Shown here piece by piece: positions 1 through 11,900 of a stretch of 64,000 nt of DNA. How positions within the stretch are numbered: the stretch's first letter is position 1; every line of letters begins with the position of its first letter. The DNA lies in assembly GCA_002749535.1 (NCBI GenBank), contig MZZL01000406.1:483386-547385 (forward strand). Reading direction: 5' to 3'. This DNA comes from Apophysomyces variabilis. Its lineage: Eukaryota > Mucoromycota > Mucoromycetes > Mucorales > Mucoraceae. A program made the position numbers and the translations under genes. The notes beneath the pieces are model-generated. The model did not search any database, had not been told where the DNA came from, and saw only the letters and a list, made by a program, of their open reading frames with translations.

Positions 1-303
1 CCTTTTTTTTTTGCCGTCATGACTCTCTCGGAAACTTACTTTGCCGAGACCTCTTTCAATTTAGTCTCAGTATCATCCAGCCGTTCCTCAAGTGTTTGTA
101 CTCGGGTTTTAAGTGAACGAATATCGTGGTCCTTCGCAATATGATCTGCTTGCAGTTGCTTGGCCTGGGCTTCGAGCTCATCTGCTTGGGCATTGGCTGC
201 CTCTGCTTCTGAGCGAAGGGATGCGAGTTTCTAGTATACCATGAGTCTTTCTCATCCAAACTGAAGCAATCGCATATATTTTTACCTCCTTGAATTTTTC
301 CAT
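1..303 (-). CDS. TPM1: Tropomyosin, N-terminal part (runs off the window)
   Basis: Exon 1 is 303-286 and exon 2 is 230-40, joined across a 55-nt GT-AG intron; a further GT donor at 39-38 shows that the gene continues beyond the left edge. The spliced N-terminus begins MEKFKEKLASLRSEAEAA and continues as an uninterrupted heptad-repeat coiled coil with the alternating charge typical of short fungal tropomyosins. Family knowledge: tropomyosin dimers wrap formin-nucleated actin filaments and support cables, polarity and cytokinesis. The start is placed at the first ATG because it gives the conserved short exon 1 that precedes the KLASLR block. About 70 residues are visible; fungal family members are usually about 160 residues, so roughly half is missing. 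The identification rests on motif similarity and composition, with no alignment run. Confidence 0.85.
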
Positions 304-2050
304 TGTGTAATGCTGAAAGACAGAAAAGAAAGTACAAAAGCGCTTTGGGTGTATCCCTGATTCTTTTTAAACCTTACGGCTTCCAGCCAATCACACGTGC
401 GAGGAGACCGTCGAGTGCAATGCCGTGTCCCATATTTGGATGTCCTCCAGCAATGTCGGAGTTATTCTACGCTTAAGCAGATGCCAGCACCTCTGAGTGG
501 TGCAAAAGGTAAAGGTATTTTTGACGCGCACGCAACCAAAGCAGCGTATATGAAGGACTAGATTCTGATGGAATTCTGTAGTTTAGCTATATAAATTTTT
601 AGCGGCTGCTTTAAAAACATGCATTGGTATCAAAGAGATAGATCATGAATCATTCATTTCTCTTTTGAAATAATAACGTGCTAACTTACATTTTCCTGCT
701 ATTAACCGCTATTGCTAACCCAAAGAACCGTAGACCTTTGTTTCTCTAGCGAGTCGGAAAGGAAATTTTTGACTGTATTTTGCACGAGGTGGCCTATGAC
801 CAGAAAAGAAACGGATAGCAATGGCTAAATGAAACGTGTATGAAGTTCTGGCTTGCAAAATACGGCGGGCTTTTAAGCTTCATCTCATGGATTGTTGTCA
901 GCAATTAGAGCACGTTCAACATATTCTGGAATGCATATGTGCCCTTAAGATTACCTATCGCTCTATACACATCAAAGTATATGAAAGAGCGTGTAGCTCA
1001 CAACAACTGGTAATTTATGAAATACTTTCTTTCTGGCAAGATTAATGAAATTACCTTTTTATATATAATAGTTAGAGACCCGTAAAGCAATGACAAATGA
1101 AATGTAGGTCTAGTAGATATATAATGACTATAGCTAACTACGGTCGATTGTTTTTATTTCAACGTTCGGGCGTCAGACTCTGATTGTGATAATAGTCTGA
1201 TGTTATCAAGGCATGCACAGAAAATACAAAGATTTAGTTTTTTCAATTTTGATAATACAAGAAATTGTTAATCAAGCTCTTCAACCTCTTGGTTTCTTTC
1301 TGCTCGTTCTATTCACTCAATCCAAGTCTGGGCTTCATCGTCCCTGTCTTTAACCACTCCTGCTCAATTTAGATGCAGATGTGACTTTCAGGTAAAGATG
1401 GAATTGCCTACGGGGTGGAACTTACCAGTCAAAAACGAAGTATATAGACACTAGATTAAATCAACTGTATTAAAGCCTGTTTTATACAGATTAGCTATGT
1501 CTTCTCACAGTTGCAAAGTTAATTTCAGTAACATAAGAAGTAAAGTCAAGCTTAGGAATGCGCCGAACCAAAAAACTCCTGCCTTTCCATCCAAATAGTT
1601 GGCATTATTAGATCCAGTTGATCACAGTTATTAATACGGATACAATGAACGTAGTACAGCCAACAATGGACAGATAACGCAAGCAAGAAAGCAAGGTTGG
1701 CATGGATTAATGTTTTGTCATAACACACACACACACATATATATATATATACAGAGACGAGACCATGGACAGTATTACATCTTATGTAAATCGTTAATGT
1801 ATGGAGGGAGGACAACTTTTCAAATCGGAGCAAAATAAAACATCTTCCAAAGGAGTGCATAGTGTTATGCTACGCTAGTTTCATTATTAACGGACATGTA
1901 CCTTAACAGCAGAAATTCTACTGTTCATCACCGCCAAACTAATTTTCAAAGCGGCGCATATTGATCGATTATGGAGCGCGGCTTGATTTTACGTGGTGGC
2001 TGTCATACAATTCCAAAACTTGTTTTCTCAGGGAAGCCGATAAACTAGCT
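304..2050. other. Intergenic region between divergent tropomyosin and ctf18
   Basis: No coding segment was recognised on either strand. The short ORFs here lack family motifs or credible splice structure. The left part should hold the tropomyosin promoter (minus) and the right end the ctf18 promoter (plus). It contains one dinucleotide microsatellite, listed separately. Confidence 0.6.
1723..1751. repeat. Compound (AC)n(AT)n microsatellite
   Basis: Seven AC units are followed directly by about seven AT units in an intergenic stretch. Seen directly in the sequence. Confidence 0.9.
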
Positions 2051-5000
2051 ATGATAGATCAGGACACACGTAAACGAGATCGCACATTGTCATTCTATGA
2101 CTCGGACGAGGACGACGTTGTCCTTGAAGGCGATTCTGGTGGCATTCCCGACCTAGAGTCGTATTTGCAGCGCAAAGAAGCTGAAGAAATTCGTAAGATT
2201 GGATCGCGCCATGATCTAGGTACTCATAATGCAGCATAGCTCTGAAGAAATCACGGTTTAACTTTACGCAAGATCGACTCGATCCTCGCAGGGGCATTGC
2301 CAATCGTGCACAACCTGCTTTTAAACCTATTCAGCATGCTGCACTTAACGATTTATCAAGTGCCTTGAACGCGAATGATATCGAGATCAGCGAACTGGCA
2401 TATGACGATTCACCTCCTGCATTGTCGGTTTTAGCAGAGGACATGGACATCGACGGTGACGAACTCTTTCTTCCACCTTCAAATGCGCAAGAGTCAACAG
2501 TTCGCTCGTCCGATTCACAAAGGAAGTTCCAGGAAGATGCCGTATGTGCTAGTACATCCAGTACAATACCTGAAAAACAGCCTAAGTATAGCAGACCACC
2601 TCCCTCTGGTAGCTTTGCGAAGATGGTCTGTCCTCGTACCGGGAAGACCTTGTACGTGCCCAAGTTAGCTTCGAAGAGAAACACAGCGAAGCCGGATGAA
2701 ATAGTTAGAAACATCACGAAATCTTCAGGGTTACTGAGCAAGCCTATTTGGAAAATGCTGAATGATATCAAAGAAAACGACGAAGCAGTGAAAATGGGAA
2801 CCCAGAAGGAAGAGTTTGATAAGACACATGCAAAGAAGAGTAAAATTAAGAAGACAATACATTGTGTACGCGAAGAAAATCAGTTATGGGTGGATAAGTA
2901 CAGGCCAAAATCATTTGTGGATCTTCTAGGTGACCAGGTAGGCTCACAATAGCGTTAGCAAAGGTGGAGTGATCCTAATGTGGGACTGTCAGCGTGTCAA
3001 TCGCGATGTTTTGAAATGGGTAAAACAATGGGATTACTGCGTATTCGGAAAGTTACCATCTCAGGAATCACAACGAGAAAAGGCTTTTCGTCAGTACAAA
3101 TCCACATTTGGGAGCAAACCAAACTACGGCAAAGATGAGAATCGACCAAATAAAGTAGGCTTTCTATGACATACCGAGAGAACGACAGGCTAAACAGCAT
3201 AACCCTTAGGCAAAAGATCCCCTACTGCGCCCGGAACAAAAGGTACATACATTTGTTACTCTGCAAACAATGATTTTAAACGAAAAAAATATGCATAGAT
3301 TCTTTTGATATCTGGTCCTCCTGGATTTGGTAAAACTACGTTGGCACATGTAGTAGCGAAACACGCTGGGTACAATACAATCGAAATAAACGCAAGGTAC
3401 GCATATGAAGCTAAGGATGCAAAGAGTTTACTCACTGTATTTCTATGGTGTATAGCGATGATCGCACTGGTAGCGCTGTGCAATCAAAGATTAAATCTGC
3501 ATTAGAGATGCAGGCAATCTTCACAGAAAAAGATTTATCCGGGAGCAGCGATAAACCACGTTTAATGTCGATGGAACAGCGACCGAACATGCTTATTATC
3601 GATGAAATCGATGGTGTGAGCAGTGCTGGAGGATCGGATGTAACACCTTTTGACCGCTTTTTAAATCGTCGGGTACTGATTAGACATGTTAGAGCTTTAT
3701 ACAAAAGCTAGTGCAACTTGCATCTGCAGATATAGATGATAATACTACTGACAAGCGCAAAGGTAGGAAGTGGTGATCTTAAATTTGGTAGAAGTTATTA
3801 ATGCAATATCAAGGCAAATCTAAATCGCAAACCCCTCTTCTTCGTCCAATTATCTGCATATGCAATGACCTGTAAAGTGACGCTAGGAAAACATTCTGCT
3901 TAAGTTCACTGCTGTACTATTTTTTTTAGTTATGTACCAGCATTACGTCCACTTAGAGCCATTGCGCATTGTGTAACTTTTCGACCGATTCCTATGCTAA
4001 CGGTGGCAAAAAGACTGCAAGAAATCTGCGAAAATGAAGGTCTACGTAGCGATCTAAAGACACTTAGCGCATTAAGCGAAACTATGAATGGGGATATCCG
4101 AAGCTGTCTAAATACATTACAGGTAAATTATATAGATATACTTAGCAGAACTGCTCTCACACTAGTTAAAGTTTATCCAAGGGAAAGGTTCAATTGTTAC
4201 GGAAAGCACACTTAATCAAGCTGGCCTTAACCAGAAAGATGCGGCCAAATCTTTATTCACCATTTGGGAAGAAATTTTCAACGCACCAAACGCACGGAAA
4301 AAGAGTTCTGCGTTGAAAGACACCGGTAATTACATTTGGAAACAAGGACTAGACTTTGACTCTAGGTATCAGATAACGAAGGGTATCTGGGACGGTTGAC
4401 ACGATCGGTGATGCATAACGGGGAAATCGAGCGCATTATGCAAGGTTCATATCTATTCCTATAATCCTTTCCGTTATAGCACGATACTGATTGAGTGTTG
4501 TTAGGCTGTTTTGAGTCATATATACACATGAGATTTCATGACGTTGGAATGCAAAAATGCATTCAAATGAGTGAATGGCTTGATTTTTATGACCATGTTA
4601 ATCACAGAGCGAATCAACTGCATGAAAACGGCATGTACGGGTATTTGCCCTACCCTGCTGTCAATTTCCATCGGTTTTTTGCAGGTTCGACTTGCCAGGA
4701 GCGTCGCGTTGAATATCCTCGTGTGGATTACACGGTAAAGTCTTCGTCAGCATATGACATACAATAACAGAATTTGTCAGAACTATACCAAGAAAAAAGG
4801 TCTCCAAGGTGTTGCGGACTTATTCTTAGCAGGTGTCCACCCGGTTCGGCGAAGATTCTTTGATAGAACTATTGTCGTGACAGAGCTAATGCCAAGATTA
4901 ATTGGCATTCTTTCTCCGGAACTGCGTCCGGTAAAAAGATGATCAAAGACAAGCGGTATCTTGCTTGCATATTAACGTCTGTATAGGTTAATAAGCAATT

Positions 5001-5742
5001 GCTCAAACCTGAAGAAAAGGAAGTATTATCAAGGCTTGTTGATGTGATGATCGAATTCGGGTTAAACTTCGTCCAAGAGAAAACAACTGCAGATCAATTT
5101 GCTTACCATCTCGATCCGTACGCATCAACTACTTAAACTTGCAATTGTACTTACTGAACGGTAGACCTATTGAACAACTTCTTGATTATGAGCAAGGAAC
5201 AAGCAATTGCTTGCCGCATAGATACGTCGTACGGCAGTTGCTTTCACAAGAGGTTAGCACGATCGTATTTTTACGACACCACTACTTTACTCATGGATCA
5301 AAACCAGATTGAGACCGAGCTCTTGCGACGACGCGAAGAGACGATGGACTCGCGTCCTAGTACTGAAAGCTCTCGAACAAGAATAAACGCATCGACTCAA
5401 AAGTAACTAGATCTCACGATACTACGCTTTAGATTTCATCTAACTTTGTTGTAGTAATATCATGGAGAAACTCATGAAAGTAGAGGCAACCGAGAAGGTA
5501 CAAGGTAGTATCTTTCAACTCCGGCTGATTGGATTTATAGGATTTCTTTGGTCGACCCATTGTACGAAAGGGCACTGACGAGGACATGCAAGAGAAAGAA
5601 GGTAGTTTGGCATTTGGCACGTTCTGTTGTATCACTGACAACGTGTTTAGGAGCTAAAAGGTCTGTCCGTGTGTCGTACCGGTACCATGAAGGTTTTTCC
5701 AATGCGGTGAGAAAGCCCTTACTTGTGAGGGATTTCCTGTAA
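2051..5742 (+). CDS. CTF18: Ctf18, alternative RFC clamp-loader large subunit
   Basis: Nineteen exons: 2051-2192, 2240-2937, 2993-3154, 3210-3242, 3299-3396, 3456-3639, 3693-3762, 3814-3871, 3930-4122, 4166-4325, 4373-4444, 4505-4734, 4781-4930, 4987-5117, 5165-5252, 5308-5402, 5455-5497, 5541-5601, 5651-5742. The product is 919 aa. It shows [16 protein letters not shown] at the RFC-box entry, a Walker [11 protein letters not shown] (about aa 350-359), sensor-type NASDDR, Walker B IIDEIDG (D427-E428) and RPIICICND. The C-terminal [12 protein letters not shown] block is the Ctf18 signature through which Ctf8-Dcc1 and Pol epsilon are engaged. Family role: loads or unloads PCNA in the nucleus, for sister-chromatid cohesion and checkpoint signalling. 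The first in-frame ATG after the upstream pyrimidine tract was taken as start; the frame stays open upstream to 1961, so a longer N-terminus is possible. Confidence 0.93.
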
Positions 5743-7623
5743 ATATAAATCTGGTCGAAAAGCATCAGGCATAGATAGAACTAATTTCGCATTGCCCACG
5801 TTTTGAGTGCAATATAATAAAACCAAACTATACAGCTCTGTTAGCAACACCTGTGTATATGAGAACGATATGGATGGAAACGGTCTTCCGACATTAAATG
5901 AGAAACGATATTACGCGGACAGTTTGCAGCACAATCTCCAGTCCACATATTAAACAGTAATCCTTTCTTGCTAAACAATTGATAATCTTTGAAATACTTT
6001 TTATTGAATTACATTTTGCGCCGTCGGCAGCATGCGATCTACTGCCTGTGTGCTCATCACCAACTAGCAGTGCCCTGTAGTCATCTTGGACCCAATCTTT
6101 TTAGGTTCACAATCGCCTTCCAACTGACCGTTCTCGACACACACGCCAGCTTGACTATTGGCGGACCGCCTGGCGTAAGCTTTGTATTATCCTCTCCATC
6201 ATTGATTTCTTCTGTCACTTGCCTGACCAGTTTATCACTAGACCTCCACCAATTCCAACAATCACCAATAAGTTATTACTTTGCTTGGAACTTCCCTTCC
6301 CCGCTATTTCTTCCGCCTGACATATCTTTCTGTGCACTGATCCTTTTCCCCTACATATTTCACTTTTGCTTCCCTTTCTCTCTCTTTTCTTCCCTATCAC
6401 AACTTATAGTTTCGTCTTCATTTGCTTTTTCCTTTTTTTTCCCTGCGCTTGCCAGGGTTTTCTTCTTTTCTCTTTCTCTGAGACCGAGCTAAAGTGGACA
6501 TGTTGGATAAACGCAGCAACCACGGCTTTACTGTCAATAAGTTGATCATAATAATATGTATATTTTGACCTACATTTCACGCTACTCTGAAATAACTTTT
6601 GCGTCCCTGGAAAGTTATCATGTTCGCTGGCGCAGATAAAACTTTCAAAATACCGTATTTCCTTTTCATACCCTTTTTCTTTTTGAGCTGTCTCGAACAA
6701 ATATGTCTCTCAAATAGGGACGTTAAATAAAAACAGCAAATTTTAAATGTATTTCCTTTTCAAGTTTACCAATAACTATTATATGCATATGGGCATGGTT
6801 GATCATACAACCGAAAATAGAGAGAAGCGGTTCCGTACTGTAGTTTTTCATATGTGTATATATATGTACAATGACCAACGATACTCTTTTTACACCTGTG
6901 CGTGCTCTTTCAGTGATCTGGCCTTCGAACTATGACGAACCATGCATTAAAGTGCCAATGTTTTGGATATTGAAACGATTCTGTAACGAAGTAAGTGTGT
7001 GTGTGTTGCAATTAACCATCGATTTATTAATTCGACTTGGCTCGGCTGGACTCTTGGTGTACAATGTTTTAGTGCGACGTCTTACTGGTCTCGGTTCGCA
7101 AACCTTAGAATCGACGCTGAAACATATATGACGCAACAGAGCAAAGACCCGAATCATCCCTTAACAGATAAATTAACGCATACACCCTTATTTTCCTAGT
7201 GATTTGCACATAGCGGATGTCAGTATATTGCATAGGATTTCCACTATCCAATCGTAAAAGCGGCTGATGCGATGATTACGAATTGGTTTCTTTTCGAATA
7301 AGGAAGACAAAACTGTTTAGCACGAAGCTTTAGTTTAACAAAAGCATTCGGTCAGAAGAAATTCTCGTGATGTATTTTGACTGTAAGCACGCAATTTAAG
7401 GCAGATTAGATTTACTGGTCTGCAACGAACTTTACCCTGACTTGTTCAAGCTATTACCCAACACAATACAGCTGGGTTCCAATCAAAGTTCATAACAATG
7501 ATATGAGCACATTGAGTCTGTTCTTGCCTTTGACAAAGTGCTACATGCAAATACCTTATTGTATTTTCTTGTTGAGCAAGCATAGAAATAATAGACAAGA
7601 CATTAATGACAAGCTACATTCTA
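5743..7623. other. Intergenic region, 1.9 kb
   Basis: It lies between the convergent ends of ctf18 and the Wss1-like gene. Apart from the pyrimidine tract at 6290-6482, no conserved coding exon, RNA gene or repeat was recognised. Long ORFs here are artefacts of the low-complexity CT tract. Confidence 0.55.
6290..6482 (+). promoter_or_regulatory. CT-rich tract resembling a 5' leader, without a clear gene
   Basis: About 190 nt of strongly pyrimidine-biased plus strand. Comparable tracts precede the start codons of the SulP gene (before 8925), the single-TM gene (before 49759) and ERG2 (before 57012). Here the first downstream ATG (6500) opens only a 22-codon ORF ending at 6568. This could be a leader of a non-coding transcript, of a dead gene, or simple low-complexity sequence. 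Confidence 0.3.
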
Positions 7624-8697
7624 TTAGTTCCCAAGGCACATTGCACAAACAAGCACAGACTCCGAGTTTTCGTAGGTACACGTCGTACATACCCAGCCCG
7701 GTGTAACCTTATCATCGGTGGTCAGATCAATGATCTCTGGCCGTTGCTTTTTCCGCGGCTCACTGCCAGTTTCTGATGGCGGTTGTTGTCGTTTGATGCT
7801 GGTGGGTATAATGTCGATGTCGGTTTCTTCTAAGCTGCCGCACCATTTCTGATCTCGCAAGCGTCGTTCAGCAGCTTGTGCAATCCTTTCCCGGGGTGAC
7901 ATATTTGCATCTGTAGTAGTTGATAAATTATTTCCCCCGCCCAAACGGATCCCGCCTTTTGTCATCAGACTTTGGGTTTGTTTTCGTTTTTCGGCTGCTA
8001 GTGCGGCACGTCTCTTTGCTTCATGCATGGGGATACTGACTTGGCCAAGTGTATGTCCTTTTGAATAGAAGCCTTCACCAGAATAACCATCGGAGATCAA
8101 TTGATCCAGTTCATTGTTGAGTTCATCTAATAGCTTGTAAAACGCGGCATTGTGTGGCCCTCTGACTAAGAAAGGAAACATCTCAGCATGAGCCGATTCT
8201 TTCCATTCACCGGCGTTTTACCGATATGCACTAGCCTTATGTTTTTGGTTATCTCTTTTTTGATTTTTGTGTACGAGAAATTCTTTTGCGAAGAAACTTA
8301 CTCATGCAACATGGTCCCCAAAAGATCGTTATAATCCAGAAATGAGCTGTCATCATAGGAAGGTCTGAGCCTTAGCTTAATTTTCAAACCTCGGTTGATA
8401 TTCAGCCCTTTTGTGTGTCATTTTTTGTATCAGCAAAACAATAAACAATTCCGGTATGCCTATATTACCCAATAGACACGGGTTGTCTGGATAGAATTCA
8501 CACAGCTCACCAACCTTCCACCCTCGTTTCCGCATGATCGGCATGATCTAAATTCAGGGATGCTCGACATGGCGCCTCCAATGACGTTTAGTCTAAAGCC
8601 ATACCTGGGATGCAATGCGTTTCAAAAGTATCATTGCTTTATCGGAATGTTTCTTATTTCTCAAAACAGTATATTTAGTTATGGTATTCTGGGTCAT
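7624..8697 (-). CDS. WSS1: Wss1/SPRTN-type DNA-protein-crosslink metalloprotease
   Basis: Exons 8697-8605, 8547-8469, 8407-8302, 8235-8222 (14 nt) and 8165-7624 encode 277 aa. The WLM protease domain runs from about aa 1 to 125: GWKVGELCEFYP, LNINRGLKIKLRLRP, MLHELVH (H92, E93, H96) and the third zinc ligand H102 in VRGPH. The C-terminal half is adaptor-like. Two RxxxAAxxR p97/Cdc48-interacting motifs lie at R150-R158 and R191-R199, a SUMO-interacting-like EIIDLTTDD at 241-249, and a RanBP2-type zinc finger (C257, C260, C271, C274) at the very end. Family role: degrades proteins crosslinked to DNA, with Cdc48 and SUMO guiding target choice. A 227-bp interval separates its start from the divergent SulP gene. 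Yeast Wss1 is of similar length (about 270 aa). Confidence 0.93.
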
Positions 8698-8712
8698 GAT
8701 CCTGGGGCACTC

Positions 8713-8730
8713 TGTGTATGTGTGTGTGTG
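8713..8730. repeat. Short TG-rich microsatellite
   Basis: A run of TG units with one interruption, in the interval between the divergent wss1 and SulP starts. Seen directly. Confidence 0.75.
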
Positions 8731-8924
8731 CGCGTCTAAGTTTTTTCTTTCGGGGGAGATATCAAAAACAGAGGACCGAGTTCAGCGGCGTCTCAATCTA
8801 ATCGCCCGTTTCTGCCAAACTCTTTTTCTGCGCTCGAAATCAAAGCTTCGCTTCTTCTTATTCTTTCTCTTCTTTATAAGTAGCACGCTTCTTTTCGGTC
8901 TTCTTGACTTTATTCCTTATTACA

Positions 8925-11900
8925 ATGGAAAACTTGGGTTCGACAGGCCCTCTCACAAGCGATAACGCAAGGTCATTACCTCGCGACATTGCAAGATCGC
9001 CCCAACCAACCCAAGATCTCCCGTCTAGGTCATACTATTCCTCACATATCCATTATGAAACATGTAAGTTATATTCTCAACCATTGAAAAAGTTTAAATA
9101 ACATGTTGGTCTTTTAAACTTTTTTTTCTCTCTGTCTTGGGTCTCTTTTTCTTGTTGTTCGCATAGCTACTAGTCCGCGATACTCAGCCTCTATTGAATC
9201 GATTCGTGCCCAATCATTGGCTTTGGGTGATCTGTATATGAATGAGCCTGATAAATCTGAACGGGACAATGATACCAAAATGACGATAAGTCCTGCATCA
9301 ACAAGTAGTACAAAGCCCTCTCTTCCTGCCGCACTCAATCCAATCAGTGGTCTCTCTCTTCTGATCAACCAACAAAATGCCGCTGAACAACAACCACCGG
9401 ACGAACACCAACCATTACTGAAACACCCGGAACAAAACCTATCTGTACCCGCGGAATATCAATCCATCTCCGTTGATACCGCTGAAAATGGTCGCCTGGA
9501 ACGTGTAGATACCCATCGCCACTCTAGTATCAAATCTGTCGGTGATAAGCATCCACTTTCTTTCTTGCAATCCCTTTGCCAGCACAAGAAATGCAATTGG
9601 ACCGCTATCATCAAAAGACCTATCGAATGTATCCCTGCAGTAATCCTCGGATTGCTTCTCAATTTATTGGATGCAATCTCCTATGGTAAGTAAACATTGA
9701 CTCATCAAGATAATCAAAGATTAAACCTTATCCATAGGAATGATCACGTTTCCTCTAAATAATCCTATCTTTGCCTCATTTGGGCCTGATGGCATTTCAA
9801 TGTTTTTCGTAAGGTAAAGTCGCAGACCGACAGATAGAACGTCCATTGGTTGTAACACGGGCACATTGGGATGTAGCTGCATTGTTGCACAGATTGTATA
9901 TTCATGCGGTGGAAGTGCATTTGACGGTGGTAATGGAAGGTAAGCGCACAGAAAACAAAATTGATGTCATTTTCATGATTTATGATGGAATACCTTAGTA
10001 TGATGATAGAAGGTAAGACAATGATAAACTAAAAGCCGGTTTGGTGTTAGCAGCATCTAACCTATCACGGTCCCTTTCCTCTCCTCCATTTGGAATATCC
10101 TTAAGTTGTTCCATTTCTTCACATCATGTAAGGGAGAAATGCTTGGATGCGGTGAGACCATTTGACAAACACGGTTATCTAGGGCGGAACAAATCGTCCA
10201 GACAGTAGGCGAAGACCAACCACAGCGGGTTATATCCTCTACTGTAGTTGCCTTTGCAATCAGTAGTATCATGACAGGCTTGGCCTTCTTTTTGCTGGGT
10301 GCACTCCGGTTGGGGTCCCTGATAGGCTTCTTTCCCCGCCATATCTTGGTTGGTACCATTGGTGGCGTCGGCTGGTTCTTGGTCGCTACGGGGATTGAGG
10401 TCTCAGGTCGCCTGGATGAAAATCTGACATACACTATACCAATGTTTAAGAAATTATTCCTTGATACGCATACATTTGCCCTGTGGTCTACCGCCCTAGG
10501 GATGGCGATATTACTCCGTATCATCCAACATCGAATTACCAGTCCTCTTGTAGTTCCTCTGTTCTTTCTGGTGTTGCCTGTGGTTTTCTTTATTGTTATT
10601 GCCATTGCTGGCCTTGATATCAATCAAGTACGTGATGCCGGTTGGATCTTCCCTCTTGTCGAAAGCGATCTTCCATTCTGGCATTTCTACACGTATTATG
10701 ACTTTACCGAAGTAGACTGGCGTGCAGTAGCCCAGACGCTGCCTGCTATGCTGGCGCTAACATTTTTCGGTGAGTTACACTTTGGCTTGTCGCCAGCATG
10801 TCTAATATCTTTTTGTCAGGTGTACTGCATGTGCCTATTAATGTCCCTGCCTTGGGTGTATCCACAAACAAAGACGATGTGGATGTAAATCGAGAGCTTG
10901 TAGCACATGGTGTATCCAATGCGTTGTCGGGCTGTTTTGGAGCAGTTCAAAGTAAAATATTGATTACATGATAATCTACATATTGCTTATCATAAGGTTT
11001 CTAGATTATCTGGTGTATACCAACAGTTTACTGTTTATCCGTACAGGTGGTGACAGCCGATTGGCTGGGCTTATGCTGGCAGGTGCCACAGCTATCCTTT
11101 GGATGGTGGGTCCTTGGATTGTTGGCTATATTCCCGTAATGGTCGTGGGCAGTCTTATCTTTCATCTCGGTTTGGATCTACTTAAGGAAGCTCTGATTGA
11201 TACGTGGCACAGCGTTCACTATTTGGAGTATATCACTATTTGTGTGATCGTGGCTTGTATGGCTACCCTCGGTTTTGTCGAAGGAATTCTTGTCGGTATT
11301 ATGCTTGCTTGTGTCTTTTTCGTCGTCCAAAATGCCAGAAGAAGCCAGGCTATCCGAGCTACACATACTGGTCAGCTATTGCGCTCTACTGTCCGTCGTC
11401 TGTACAGACAGCAAAAGTTCCTTAATCACGTCGGCAAGCAAATCCAGGTGATCAAGCTTCAGGGCTACTTATTCTTTGGCACGATTAATCAGGTGGAGCG
11501 TGCTATTCGGGATATGTTGGATGAACGTGCTTGGGATCAAAGTCCTATCCGGTTTCTCGTGCTTGACTTGCAACTTGTTCAAGGGCTGGACTTCAGTGCA
11601 GCTGAAGCATTCGTGCGAATTCGGCGTCTGTTGCGCTCACGACAGGTGTTTATGATCATTTGTAACGTTGCGAGACAGTCCGACCAAGAGAGAGCGCTTG
11701 TCAAAGCTGGCATGTGGGTTGACGACTACCACAAAGACGAGGACAGCGATCTCAAGTGTTTCGAATACCTCAACGAAGCTTTAGAATGGTGCGAGAACGT
11801 GCTATTACAGTCCTACTTCGCCAGACGCCCGTTACAACGTTTACCTTGTAGGGATATGAATGGTATATATGCGATGTAACTAACTTTATCTGTTGTAAGA

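Noticed and set aside
2217..2239. A 20-nt GT-AG intron in ctf18 that also keeps frame
   Set aside because: Far shorter than any other intron here. A 47-nt intron starting GTAAGA at 2193 and ending at the same acceptor also keeps the frame and has a normal branch site.
5989..6492. A 167-codon plus-strand ORF
   Set aside because: It is mainly a translation of the CT-rich tract (Ser, Phe, Leu, Pro runs) with no motif or splice structure.
8166..8301. A single intron in wss1 ending at 8199, giving HESAHAEMFPF
   Set aside because: The phase does not close (total length not a multiple of three). The microexon model restores HELVH and the frame.
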